Positions 1 through 9,769 of a stretch of 25,934 nt of DNA are shown here, piece by piece; within the stretch, counting starts at the first letter, position 1; each line of letters begins with the position of its first letter. The notes below the pieces were generated by a model. It ran no database searches. It was not told where the DNA came from and saw only the letters and a list, made by a program, of their open reading frames with translations. Both the position numbers and the translations under genes were made by a program. Source of the stretch: Chloromonas sp. AAM2 (Eukaryota > Chlorophyta > Chlorophyceae > Chlamydomonadales > Chlamydomonadaceae); contig QAXH01006135.1 in NCBI GenBank assembly GCA_004335635.1, positions 1-25,934 of the forward strand, read 5' to 3'.

Positions 1-1093
1 GCGTGCGCTGGAACCTCGGTTGCCGGTGCTGCAGCCTTGGCTGCGTGTGCTGGGGCCTGGGCTGTGAGTGCTGAGGTCTTCTTCACAATCGCCAGGCTCT
101 CATCCGCTGCTGGCTCAGACTCTGACTCAGAGACGTCCGACACATGAGAGCCATCCGAGCATACGCTATATGACGGCTGGGAGCTAAGGGGCTTGGGGCT
201 GAGGGCAGGCCTGACACTCTTGGCCAGGTGGGCCAATAGCAGCAACGCTGCCGAGGCCGCCGTCGCTTCTGCCACAGGCAGTACACAATGCATTGGTAGC
301 CCCATCGAAAGGATGTCAAAGCTCACATTGGCAGTGTATCCAACTCCTGTACACGAACGAATGCACAGAGTAAGGACCATGCATGGCAGAACTTGCAGGT
401 GAGCAAGTGTAACTGCATGGCTGGCATGTAGAGCATGTCATGCATGACGTACCTGAGCTGGGGATGGAAACTTGGACCAGACTGCCCATCGCTGCGTCAG
501 ACTTGAAGTTCAAGGCGCTGCGTTGCTGTCCATGTGCCTGCTGTCCATGTTCCTTCCGTTCCTGTGCCTGCGTGAGCAGCAAGAGTGTGAGCAGAACAGC
601 ATGACATGTGTGGCCTGACATGCCGAGAGTGTACGCAAGGCATGCGAAAACATCGGGTATATAGGTTTCAAGACCTTGTGGCCAGCTGTCACTCAGGTTT
701 CAGCGCCTGTCAGTCAGGTTTCAGCGCCTGGCGCCGCACACTTATGTGTGCGTGCTGCAAAGGTTCGTCTGCCAAACGCACCGGTGCAGGCTGCGGCTTG
801 CAGTCCAAAGCCGGCGTAAATGCGATTAAGAAGGCTGTCGCGCGGTCCCATGTTGAAAACTTTGTAGCCGTGCAAGAGGACTGCCGGGTGAAGGGCGCCT
901 GCAGGGCACAGGACAGGCAGAGTTGGCTCAGTAGTTTTGTAGAAGGACAGCGTCGCACAGGGCGTGAATGGTGGAATGGCTGAATGTTGAGTGGAATGGC
1001 ACGGAATGGCAGCCATGTTGTTCCTGCCGCTCCTCGCACGTACCCGGAAGGCCTGTGTGAAGCAGCCGCTGAATGGCTTCTTGGGTTTCATGC
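1..1093 (-). CDS. Unrecognised, probably membrane-associated protein (5' part; runs off left edge)
   Basis: Three minus-strand exons join in phase: 1093-1044, 898-782 and 346-1 (continuing off the window). Donors are GTACGT after 1044 and GTGCGT after 782; acceptors end CAGCAG, CTGCAG and TACAG. The joined protein reads ETQEAIQRLLHTGLPG, then HGYKVFNMGPRDSLLNRIYA, then GVGYTANVSFDILSMGLPM, then a hydrophobic stretch VLPVAEATAASAALLLLAHL that could be a membrane helix. A Ser/Glu-rich tract (SDVSESESEPAADES) and an Ala/Pro-rich tail follow. Upstream of 1093 the frame stays open to an acceptor at 1191, adding a Ser/Arg/Thr-rich stretch that looks like an organelle transit peptide; no ATG was found, so the start is unknown. 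I do not recognise the family. The gene model rests on phase agreement and protein-like composition only. Confidence 0.55.
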
Positions 1094-1653
1094 CTGCTGA
1101 ATGGACTAAAGGCCGATGTCTTCGTTGAACATGGCCGAGGTAACGTCACAAAAGCTTGCGAAGGTCCGTTGACTCGACAGCTCAGTTGTCGCTGAAAATT
1201 GCGAAAACAATGCGAGGAGCCTCGGTCGTGAAGGCTATTTGAAGAGTTGAAAGTTCGTTGCAAGTGTAACGAGCAACGGTCGCCAACAACGGTGTGTTGT
1301 CAACCTCTTATGCCCGGGTCCGTGGTGCTAGAGTTCCCTCAGGGCAAGGCCCACTGGACTGTGAAAGAGCAGATTGGGTTCCCTACACTGCTTGTACTCG
1401 TTATGCAAGACAGCAGCCGGAACATGCAGCTGCACCACTCGCTCATTCCTTAAAACTTATCATCATCTCTCAACACCAATGTAGTGAACAACCAGTCAGG
1501 CACTTGATTTGTCCTAATACTTGGCATAATGGAAAGCACATGAAGGCATGGACACCTGGCATGGATACTTGGCGTAATGGAAGCAGAAGATAGTGAGCTT
1601 ACAGATGAGCTTGGCATCCCACCTGAGCTGTTGTATGTGCCTGGCCAGTGCAA

Positions 1654-1696
1654 CCCTCTGCCTAAGCAGATTTGATTCCTCTGCTTAGGCAGAGGG
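1654..1696. repeat. Perfect inverted repeat, 17-bp arms
   Basis: The left arm 1654-1670 (CCCTCTGCCTAAGCAGA) is the exact reverse complement of 1680-1696, with a 9-nt spacer. As DNA or RNA it would form a stable stem-loop. It sits at the 3' end of a small plus-strand ORF whose stop codon falls in the loop. Possible identities are a transcript-end hairpin, the end of a small inverted-repeat element, or chance; the sequence does not decide. Confidence 0.85.
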
Positions 1697-1745
1697 ATAT
1701 CAAATTAACCAGTTGGACAGGAAGGGTTGGCAGTAAGGACAGAGC

Positions 1746-1827
1746 AGTGACCTTGAACACACTGCAGTACCGTGGGTTGTACCATGAAAAGCCATGTAAT
1801 GATGATGATGAGTGACCTTGAACACAC
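1746..1827 (+). mobile_element. Short retroposon-like insert flanked by 17-bp direct repeats
   Basis: AGTGACCTTGAACACAC occurs exactly at 1746-1762 and again at 1811-1827. Between the copies is a 48-bp segment (1763-1810) that starts near GTACCGTGGGTTG and ends in a (GAT/ATG)n run. Long perfect flanking repeats plus a simple-repeat 3' tail are the usual mark of LINE-driven retroposition, as for SINEs or 5'-truncated LINE ends. Related sequence lies at 16348-16398 with an (AATG)n tail, and in reverse at 20586-20617. The repeats are seen; the mechanism is inferred. Confidence 0.65.
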
Positions 1828-2002
1828 AGCTAAGTTCACTTTTTGCAGGCTGAGCTTCTGCATTTGGTGTTGAGCTTCTACACTTGCTGTGGAGACTGTA
1901 TGGACATTGCCACGTTGGGTGTATGTCATGGGCGCCTGATTGGTATACTCTCTGTGGCCTGGCCTTAGGACCTGTGACGCCAACCCTGAGTGCGCGTATC
2001 AG

Positions 2003-2199
2003 GGTTTCCAAGAAGCCCAGAGTGGGCTATGCAGTCACATGCTCAGGTTGGTAGACGAGCTGATGCCGGCGTTGGTGTTCGTGGAGAATGTGCCTGCCGT
2101 CCTGAAGCTGGGCATGTCACACATAGTACATGAGCTCTTCCACAAGCGTGGGTACGAGCTGAGGTGGTGCCTGGTGGCTGCCAAGGATGTTGGGGCACA
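2003..2199 (+). CDS. DNA (cytosine-5) methyltransferase-like exon (orphan fragment)
   Basis: After an acceptor ending TATCAG the frame reads GFQEAQSGLCSHMLRLVDEL, MPALVFVENVPAVLKLGM, then HKRGYELRWCLVAAKDVGA. This fits the middle of the C5-methyltransferase catalytic domain: the (R/Q)SGL-F helix, motif VI with the conserved Glu of ENVP, and the GY-hydrophobic-RW...DVGA strand that precedes motif VIII (QxRxR). The Cys of motif IV (PC) and motifs I, VIII and X were not found nearby. The 3' boundary is uncertain: the best GT is a weak one at 2200-2201, and the frame otherwise runs into T-rich sequence. An alternative start at an acceptor before 1969 adds TCDANPECAYQ. The whole plus-strand space before the next gene is under 2 kb, so this may be a gene fragment or pseudogene. 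The family call is firm; functionality is not. Confidence 0.7.
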
Positions 2200-3139
2200 G
2201 TTGTTTTTTTGCTGCGCTGGAGTGTTAAAGTGTGCGTTTTGAGTGGTCTACCAGTATTACACAGGTCTACACAGTCTAAAACTACCAGTATTGGCAGTAC
2301 ACCAACACAGGTCTACCAGCACAGGTTGTATGAACACCTACACTGAGACCAACACCACTACTGCACATCTTCACCACATCAGTGCTGAATGCCGAGAACT
2401 GTCCGAGCACTGGCAAACTTCTTTCTTTGCTTCATTTTCAAAACACTCACGCGCGAGGAAGCTGCTTGACAACAGCACTAGATGACAGCCACGCCGCAAG
2501 AAACTCCAAGCAGTTTGCATGGAGCTGGAGGCCTTGCATGCGGGGGAATCAAAACATTGCCTTGCTTTGCATGATGCCCAGTGTGGTGGCCTTTCATGTG
2601 CAATTCTGATGTTGGTTGGTTCTAGAGCAGAGTTTGCAGTGCTCGCAGAGTGAGAGTAACGCTTGTGACCTGTCAAATCCGTGGACAGTACGACTTTCAC
2701 CGGCAGACCAGCGTCATGTGTGGGGCGGTTTTCACTGAACCACGACTGGCGACGGTCAATGACAACCTTTCAGTATGGGTGGTATGTATCTGGACACATG
2801 TCAGTGGATACCAAGATTTAACTCGGAAGGGTTAGTGCATGTAAAGAAAGGGGCCCAGGTTTAGGCGATCCTTGAGCCACAACACTTCTAGAACACAAGG
2901 CGTTGCTCATTGCTCATTGCTCATTGCAAGTGTGCCTTGTGTTTGTGATGGTCCGACTCAACAACGTACGAGAATCAGTCAGGCCACCGTCTGACAAGTA
3001 TATTGAAAGCGACAACCAAACTTGGCAAAGGGTTTGTGTGGCACAAGGGCACAGGATGTGCTAATGCAAAAGCAGCACATGGCTCTCAGACACAGATGTT
3101 TGCGGACTGCAATTGCACTGTGCGTGCTCTGTACCCCTG
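2200..3139. other. Region without a supported gene
   Basis: Holds imperfect repeats of ACACAGGTCTAC at about 2240-2335 and a 7-bp tandem repeat at 2903-2927. One plus-strand frame from an acceptor-like site near 2486 reads KKLQAVCMELEALHAGESK and stops at about 2656. It could be a terminal exon of the methyltransferase unit, but it matches no methyltransferase motif I recognise. The far end is the 3' flank of the minus-strand WD40 gene. Confidence 0.45.
2903..2927. repeat. 7-bp tandem repeat (TTGCTCA, about 3.6 copies)
   Basis: Three perfect TTGCTCA units followed by TTGC. It is a short simple repeat about 210 bp beyond the stop codon of the WD40 gene, with no evident function. Confidence 0.9.
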
Positions 3140-3445
3140 TCAGCGCCACACGTGCACTCTGCCGCTGCTCGTGGCCGCTGCCAGGACCGGGCAGCAGGGA
3201 TGAGCGGCCAGCCTCGAGGGGATGGCCGTCATTAGCTCACTGGTCATACACACATCAATCTGCACAGACACGCGCATAAGGCACAACATACAGCTGGAGA
3301 TACCCTTCCTCACAAGCTACCGTGCCAATCAGAGTCGGCACTAATGTTTGAGCTGGCTGCACGCCTGCCCACATTGTCTTCTGTCATTGAATTGAGTGAG
3401 CACGCATTCTGCCGCCATTCAGCTTGTTGCCGCTCATGTTCCACC

Positions 3446-3476
<31 letters not shown>

Positions 3477-6400
3477 GTCTGTCTGCCCTGCCTGCCTGCC
3501 CACACTGTCGCCTTTCTTTATAAACGATATGAGCTGACCGTAGTGGACCGTACCTGACCGCAGTTGCCCGTAATTGGAAGCAGGCTCTAAAACGGATGCT
3601 TTGCAAACCAGCGAATGCTATGTAGTGATGATGATGCATGAGTCGTACATGCTGATGTGGTGGCCATCCGACTATAAAAGAGGCCATGCTTGATGCCATC
3701 GTCACAGCAGCCCCCTGCGCAATTGTCTTCACTTGGCCTGCACAGTGTGCTGAAGTGCACCTCCGCCATGCATAAACTGAACCGGGCTGAGTACCCCCAG
3801 CTTACCTGTCCTCCGGTGTTTGAGTTGAACACATCCACGCCTCGCTTCATCGACCCCACAGCAATGTAGTCAGACTCAGCACCCCAGATGGCGCGGAAAG
3901 GAGTGACCCACCTGCGTGAAAAGAGTGACAGGAACGTTTCACTGTAACGTTCACACACGTGCACAACAGCAGGGTGGCAAAACCTGGCTTCCAACTGGAC
4001 ACTTGGAGCCGATCCGCTTGACACCATTGTTGTGCAATTGATCCTGGCGTGCAAAGACACTTATACAAAGCCTCACAAAGACACACTGACACATTGACAT
4101 CTGATTGCACACCTGCCCGTCTGGTTGTCATGCTCAACGAGCATGCCCGCCTGCAGCTGCCCCGCCCCTGGTGGCAGGTCCTCTTCCTCTCCCACATGGG
4201 ACAAAGGCTCGCTGGTAGGCTTCCAGATACGCAGTGTGTCGTCAAAACACGTGCTTAGAACACGCTGCGCAAAGAGGTGGGTGAGGTATCACTAAATGCT
4301 GGTCTACCATCATGACAACAGATCTGAGAATGCCTCGCCTGAAAGAGGCCTCTGTGCACCACTCAACCCAACAGCCAGTCGCAGACCATAGATGCAGCTT
4401 GGGGAGTGACAAGTCAGCAAGTTGTTACATAACACTCAATGAGCTGTTCTCCTGCGGACAACTGAAGGCGGAGGTGATCATGGGCTACAGGCAGGGTCTC
4501 TGAGTATAGACGTTCAGCCAGGCTGTCACACGGACATCCGGTGCATGCGGCACCTGTCTCACCACGCATCACCTCGAAGGCCCAGTCAAGATCTGCTGCA
4601 GGCCTGCTGCCAATCAGGATGTTGTCATGATGTTTTCATGATCGTGTCATTGGGCATTTAGCTATGGTTTAGTTCATTAGTGGTCAAAGGTATTCACTCC
4701 TTGCTGGTTTAGTTCTACAAAACTCTCAACCCCGCAGCTGCACTGTGCACTTCCAAAAGGACATGCCTTGCCGCTGCGCCGCCAGTCTCAGGCTGAGCTG
4801 CTAGCTTATCTTATTCACACAACACGTCAACTGTTCTATTCTCCGCACCTGCGACCCATCCGGCGCCCAGTAGGCCGAGTGGCAGCTCTTGCGGTGCCCC
4901 AGCTCACACACCGGCGCGGCATCACCTGCAGCCACACAGGCCGTGCAGGGCAACTCTGAACAGTTTTCCAAGCAACTCACGATTGGAATGTAAGCTTGTA
5001 TTTGTTTGTTTGTCTGGAATACATCACCCTGGGCAGAGAACACAAGCACACATCGAGCATTGAGAAGCATCAGCAATGATAAACAGAGACTGATAGATAC
5101 TTACATATACACGTTATGTCAGTTATGAATGATATCAGTTTGAGCCAGTCACTTGAGCCAGTCACCATTCAATGCACGTTGCATCTGACTGTGTTGCTCT
5201 GACCTGGGCCCGCACCTGTGCCTGAGGCGCCCAGCATTCGAACATCCCATACACGCACACATGCATCGGAGCCGCTGCTGAGCAGAAACCGCCGGGACAG
5301 GGGCTCCAAGTGCAGGCTGTTAATACGCCTGGATCCATCGACAGAACAGCCAAACCAGTTCATATGAGACCAGCAACCGACCTGACACCAATCTGGCACA
5401 TCACACACAAGGTGCAAGCACACTGCATGTAGATCTGTATCGAGCACATAAAGCCTTACAAGCACAGCCACAGATCATGCACACGCCAAAGTCTGATCAG
5501 GGTTTGAAATGTTGGCGACAGAAGTGTGAGACTGCAGGCGAATGCCTCGCTCCTCCCGATCACTTTGTGTGCAGCACCAGTCCAGAGCGCACTGCTTTGC
5601 CAGTCCTCAGGTCCAACACGTCGAAGTTACCCTCATTGTCACCCACGTACGCAATCCTGCAGACAGAGCACATCAGACATGCAACGCAACATACTTGTTC
5701 AAAAGGTACGTGCACGCCCGCCATGACATATGCAACCACAAGCTGTGTCAATGGAGAGGGCTTGCTTTTCACGGACTGAATCGTCCTCGTACGTTATATA
5801 CAAGACGCAGTGCGACACCCACCCACACCGGTCAGATTGACCAGGTGCCTCACCCGCTGACTGCATCTAGATCCATGGCAGAGATTTCCTGTGCACACAG
5901 CAACAGCAACCAGGCAACAACAGTTGGCATTGCTTGTTGAAGGCGAGCAGGGACCACAAGGCAACAGGGGCCCTTATTGCACAGTCACATTCCCTTGCGA
6001 TTGCAATGCCCCGGCGCCCGCATCAATTACAGACTCTCCAGACGCAAACGGACAAGGCTCACTCAAATTCAAACAGCAATAGCAGCTTGTTGATGCACAG
6101 GTTCCATTCGTCCCTGCTACACACGCCCAGGCTGTCAGCACAATCCACAGACGCTTCCCGTTTCCTGGCTACATAGGCCATGCGTCCACCGCACCATGTC
6201 GGGAGGCAGTCCCTTGGAGTAGTCCTGGAAGGTACTCTGAGGCCACAGTGCACATGCATGCAGGTGTCAGGACGGGTGCATGTCGAGCACGTAACATTTG
6301 CCATGTGCATGTCGTGTGCGCTAGGTCACGGTGCAGTATGCAGCATGCTCGCACATGGACAAAGGCAGAGCATGCACTCATTGTCACCACCAACAGTAAT

Positions 6401-9400
6401 GTACCACTGCTCATCATGCAAGAGAGGTGCACTGCACTCCATCGCGCCTCCAGGCAGCATGTCCTTGCCTGAATAAGAGGAACTATTCCTCCCATACACC
6501 GCAGTAGTCATACACAGGCATGCCCGACAGTCATTTCTTGTCACAACAACCGCCCTAATGCTCACACCCAGACGGCAAAGCTGACACCAGGGTCATGTAG
6601 CATGGCAAAGCGCTTCCAATGTCAATCGACACACACCATGTGGCCCATGTGGTTCCCACCTGCTGGACATCTAGCATGCGTATGGACCCATCATATGCCG
6701 CACTGAGCAGCTGAGTGACAGGCGCACCGGAGGACCCGGGAGGGGCCACCCAAGCCAGGGCAGAAACGTACTGACGGTGCACGTGATCAAAAACAGCAAC
6801 ACCGTCAAACTCTGACGTTGACTCTCCTTCTGCCTGGCCCTCTGCTTCAGGCCTCTGGTAGTCAACCTGCATCAAAACAATCACAGGTGAGCACGTGGGC
6901 GGGGTGATTGAAGGCGCCACGTGGATTGGGCTGTAAAACACCAAGCACGCAATCAGGACAGCTGCCAATCAGTGCATGTTGGTGTCCAAAGGTATTGATA
7001 TGTATAAGGACATCTGCAGACCGGCATCAGGGACAGCCACGTCCCAACAAAAAACATTATATAATATATCCAAAAAAAACCCAAAAACTGCCAGATGCTT
7101 CTGTCACGTGCCCCGCGTGTTCCCACCTGCCACAGCGCCAGCCTCCCCTCCTTGTCCCCGGCCGCCAGCAGAAGGGGCCCGGGCGACGGGTGCCAGGCCA
7201 GGTGCGCCGTGCCCCTGGTGGTCATCTGCGGCACACGGACAGCACAAGTCAGGGGCACGTCAGCTGTGTGTTGGTTGTGGGCCTTCAGCACTGGAACGGA
7301 TGCACCACACGCCAAATCAGGGGCAGAAGCTTCTGGCAGTTCGCGCTCACAGGATCGAGCCTGTCCTAGTGCAGCTGTCCTCGGACGTAACCAGGGCAGA
7401 AACTGAGGACCTACGCAATGAATGACCACACTGACCGTAGCAACACAACCTCCATGGCAAGCCTGCCTAGCCATAAGTCCAAGATTACGCCCGCCTTGAA
7501 CCCTTCGCCCCAGCTTTCAATCACCTTAGCCACATCTCCCTCCCTGAGCCTCAGCTGACGCACTGTCGCAGCCGTCACAGCACCAGTCCCAGCGCCGGCA
7601 TCAGAATCAACCCCAGCTGCTCCCAGATGCGGTTCATCGCCACCCTCCCCTTGTAGACGTGTCCTAAGATACTGAAGAAATGCACTGTCGCTGTCCTCAG
7701 TGCCGTTCTCACTTTTGAAGGGCAAGGGGCCTGCAAGTGCACGTAGCAAGCTTGCGCTTGGGTGACAAGTGTTAGGCCTTGGTGCATGCAGGTTCACAAG
7801 TAGCCTAGCATTTCTGTGCTCAAGCGTTGCACCCTCGCTTTCTCACTGCATCATTGAGAATCAGCTCACAAGCACAGCTGTGTGCCCCATCCCGACCTGA
7901 CCTCGGGTCACTCTGACCGATGCCATGCATACACAGCCTAGCAGCTTGTGTTGTTCCAAGCTCACTCTACACTGCACAGCCCTGATCTAATCCTCCCATG
8001 GGACCCTGTACCTGTGGGATGTCGTTCCTTGGGCTCCCGCGGCTGCTCCTCCCCGCCAGCCACCGGTCTATGGGCCAGTCCCGCTCCAGAGTTCCAGATG
8101 CTGTTTGTGCCTGACGGAACACATGCAAGATTGCACTGGTTCAGTGCGCCCTGCTGTGCTGATGCAGACTTCCGTGCTGCACTGAGTAGTAATGCCAGAA
8201 CCAAGGCCATACATGTCCAGTATAGATAGTAGTAAGTTTGTCGCTCTGGCAATCGTGAAGCACTTCCAAACCCCTGCTAGCTCCGGAGCGATTAGGATTT
8301 GCAAATCTGGCCGTATGCAGTGCGGTTAGCTGAAACCCAATCCTGCTTTCCGCTAGCTTCAGCGACGCACCTGCATTGGCTGCTAGCAGTACTTTCCCAC
8401 GAGACAACTCCGACTCCACTCCTGCCGACATGGTAGGGTCAGCGTGCATTCCGCGCACGCGCAGAGACACACGTCGCTCGGACGGGTCGGGTGCGGGCGC
8501 GGACCTGCAAGAGTATGACGCCATCAACTGTGTTGTCTGGGCATACCGGTGTTGGTACCACTCGTCTGTGTTTCGTCAAACCTTTAGCGCACCTTCAGCA
8601 GCACCTTTAGCAGCGCACCATTTGTTCACGGTTTGATGAACTTCCTGATAGTCACAACCTGAACACGCACCTCTTGTGTCCGCTCAACCCTTTCTCCGCA
8701 GTGCGGGCCGCACGAGTCGGTGCAGTCACAGACGCAACCGCTTCGCCAGCCTCCGGCAGCGCCAGTGAGGCCATGAACCTGAAGGTCACGGTAGCAGGAC
8801 CACCACAAAACTTCTATTGCAAGTAAACGAACGCGTAACCCTGGAGCTTGCTGGTCAAAGACTTTGTCCTGGCTGTCGCGAACCAAATGAGCGGCCCAAT
8901 CTGATCATAGATTGCCCACACGTGCATCCAAAAGGGTGACGTCCTTTCACGCTCTTGCTGCATCCGCCAACTCACTGGCGGTTTCTCTCAATCTGCTCTG
9001 CCCGCTGGCGTTCGTACTCAGAGAGCGCAGGAGCATCTCCGACGTTGGAACCATCAGCAACAATCTGGGACTGGCCGTTGCCTTCTCCAACCTTGGACTT
9101 GTCGGCTTTGCCTTTGCTTCCGACCTTGGCTTTGCCGCCGTTCTTGCCGCTTGCAAGCTGTATGTCGGCAGCTACCTCTTCCATATTTGTATCACTCTGG
9201 ACGACACCTTGCGTTTCGCCTTGGACAGCACCATCCCCCATCTCTGCATCGCAACTAACGCCTGCCTCTGACTGCCTCTGGGTATCATCTTGCTGTTCGA
9301 GCACGCCCTGAACGTGCTCTTTTTGCTTCTTAGGAAGCCTTTCCCAGCCAGCCAGACCTGACACCTGGCAGCAGCGACACAAAGAAATTAATGCGACACA

Positions 9401-9769
9401 CTGAGGGCTTACGATAGTGCCTAGGAAGGGGTCGTGCATGCCCAAGCCAACCACTTCCTTACACCATGTCTAAGGTTCACCCAGTCACACATAACTCCCC
9501 CGCGAGCAGATAATGTTCCGGCGGCACAGTCCCCACTCCCAGGCAAGTGTCACACACGCTCAAGCTATCCGCTGAGTCAGCCATGATACATCGCCACCCA
9601 CCTGAATTCCTTCAGCACGCATGGCCTCAGCAAGGACATGCTTGCATGATGTTAGACTCAGGACCATCTCTGCTGCTTTGGTGCTGGGTGACCGTCTGGT
9701 GCGTTGCGCTAGTGCTGACTGGGCTGCTGGCTGCTCGTTGGAGGGCTGTAGCTGCAGGTATGGCTCACG
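3140..9769 (-). CDS. WDR76/Cmr1-family WD40-repeat protein (14-15 exons)
   Basis: Exons in transcription order: 9769-9602 (tentative), 9364-8976, 8778-8671, 8504-8371, 8100-8005 (or 8012), 7730-7525, 7225-7127, 6866-6660, 6468-6395, 5656-5564, 5328-5216, 4925-4849, 4264-4113, 3911-3806, 3259-3140. Apart from the 8005/8012 choice all phases agree, giving 657 residues from 9364 plus about 56 if the first exon is right. Blade signatures follow in order: LLLAAGDKEGRLALWQ, LLSAAYDGSIRMLDVQQ, AYVGDNEGNFDVLDLRTG, SSGSDACVRVWDVRML, CFDDTLRIWK, AVGSMKRGVDVFN, and the C-terminal SSGRVHVWR-stop. HDNQTGRWVTPFRAIW is diagnostic of WDR76/Cmr1 rather than a generic WD40 protein. Known members (about 520-630 aa) bind chromatin and damaged DNA and associate with ubiquitin ligase or protein-quality-control factors in the nucleus. 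That role is family knowledge, not visible here. The initiator ATG is uncertain; one in-frame candidate is at 9667. Confidence 0.92.
3445..3486. repeat. (CTGT)n microsatellite in last WD40-gene intron
   Basis: An almost uninterrupted run of CTGT units, followed by CCTG-rich sequence, inside the 546-nt intron between exons 3911-3806 and 3259-3140. The rest of that intron holds no exon-like frame but includes TATGTAGTGATGATGATG near 3617, resembling the tail of the insert at 1763-1810. Confidence 0.95.
8371..9364 (-). CDS. N-terminal region of the WDR76/Cmr1-like protein (exons 2-4)
   Basis: Exon 9364-8976 opens with GLAGWERLPKKQKE, continues through an acidic, Gln-rich and then Lys/Gly-rich low-complexity stretch, and ends in LSEYERQRAEQIERNR. 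Exon 8778-8671 continues directly with QFMASLALPEAGEAVASV. Together these rebuild the family's N-terminal signature, SEYE-R---I-RN--F--SL. Exon 8504-8371 supplies SERRVSLRVRGMHADP, matching the conserved RRSLR-RG basic motif before the propeller. Splice phases are 2, 2 and 1 and all close. The low-complexity segment between the start and SEYE is probably disordered. The 56-residue piece upstream (9769-9602, ending CKHVLAEAMRAEGIQ) joins in phase but has no family match I know. Confidence 0.85.

Larger units (their letters stand above)
1192..2002. other. Intergenic region between divergent units
   Basis: No gene is supported here. It lies between the minus-strand gene to the left and the plus-strand methyltransferase-like exon. 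A small plus-strand ORF with an ATG at 1577 encodes an acidic peptide beginning MEAEDSELTDELGIPPELL and stops at 1673 inside an inverted repeat. It could be a first exon of the methyltransferase unit, but no donor or partner exon supports that. Two near copies of TACTTGGCRTAATGGAA lie at 1518-1534 and 1566-1582. The inverted repeat and the retroposon-like insert are listed separately. Confidence 0.5.

Noticed and set aside
6953..7474. 173-aa minus-strand ORF read as one exon
   Set aside because: It contains the real WD40 exon 7225-7127 (MTTRGTAHLAWHPS...), but the rest is intron read-through, bounded by a CCGCAG acceptor and a GTGGGA donor.
8626..8886. 86-aa minus-strand ORF as an independent gene
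   Set aside because: Another frame of the same stretch gives the family motif FMASLALPEA with correct phases, so this ORF is a shadow of WD40 exon 8778-8671.
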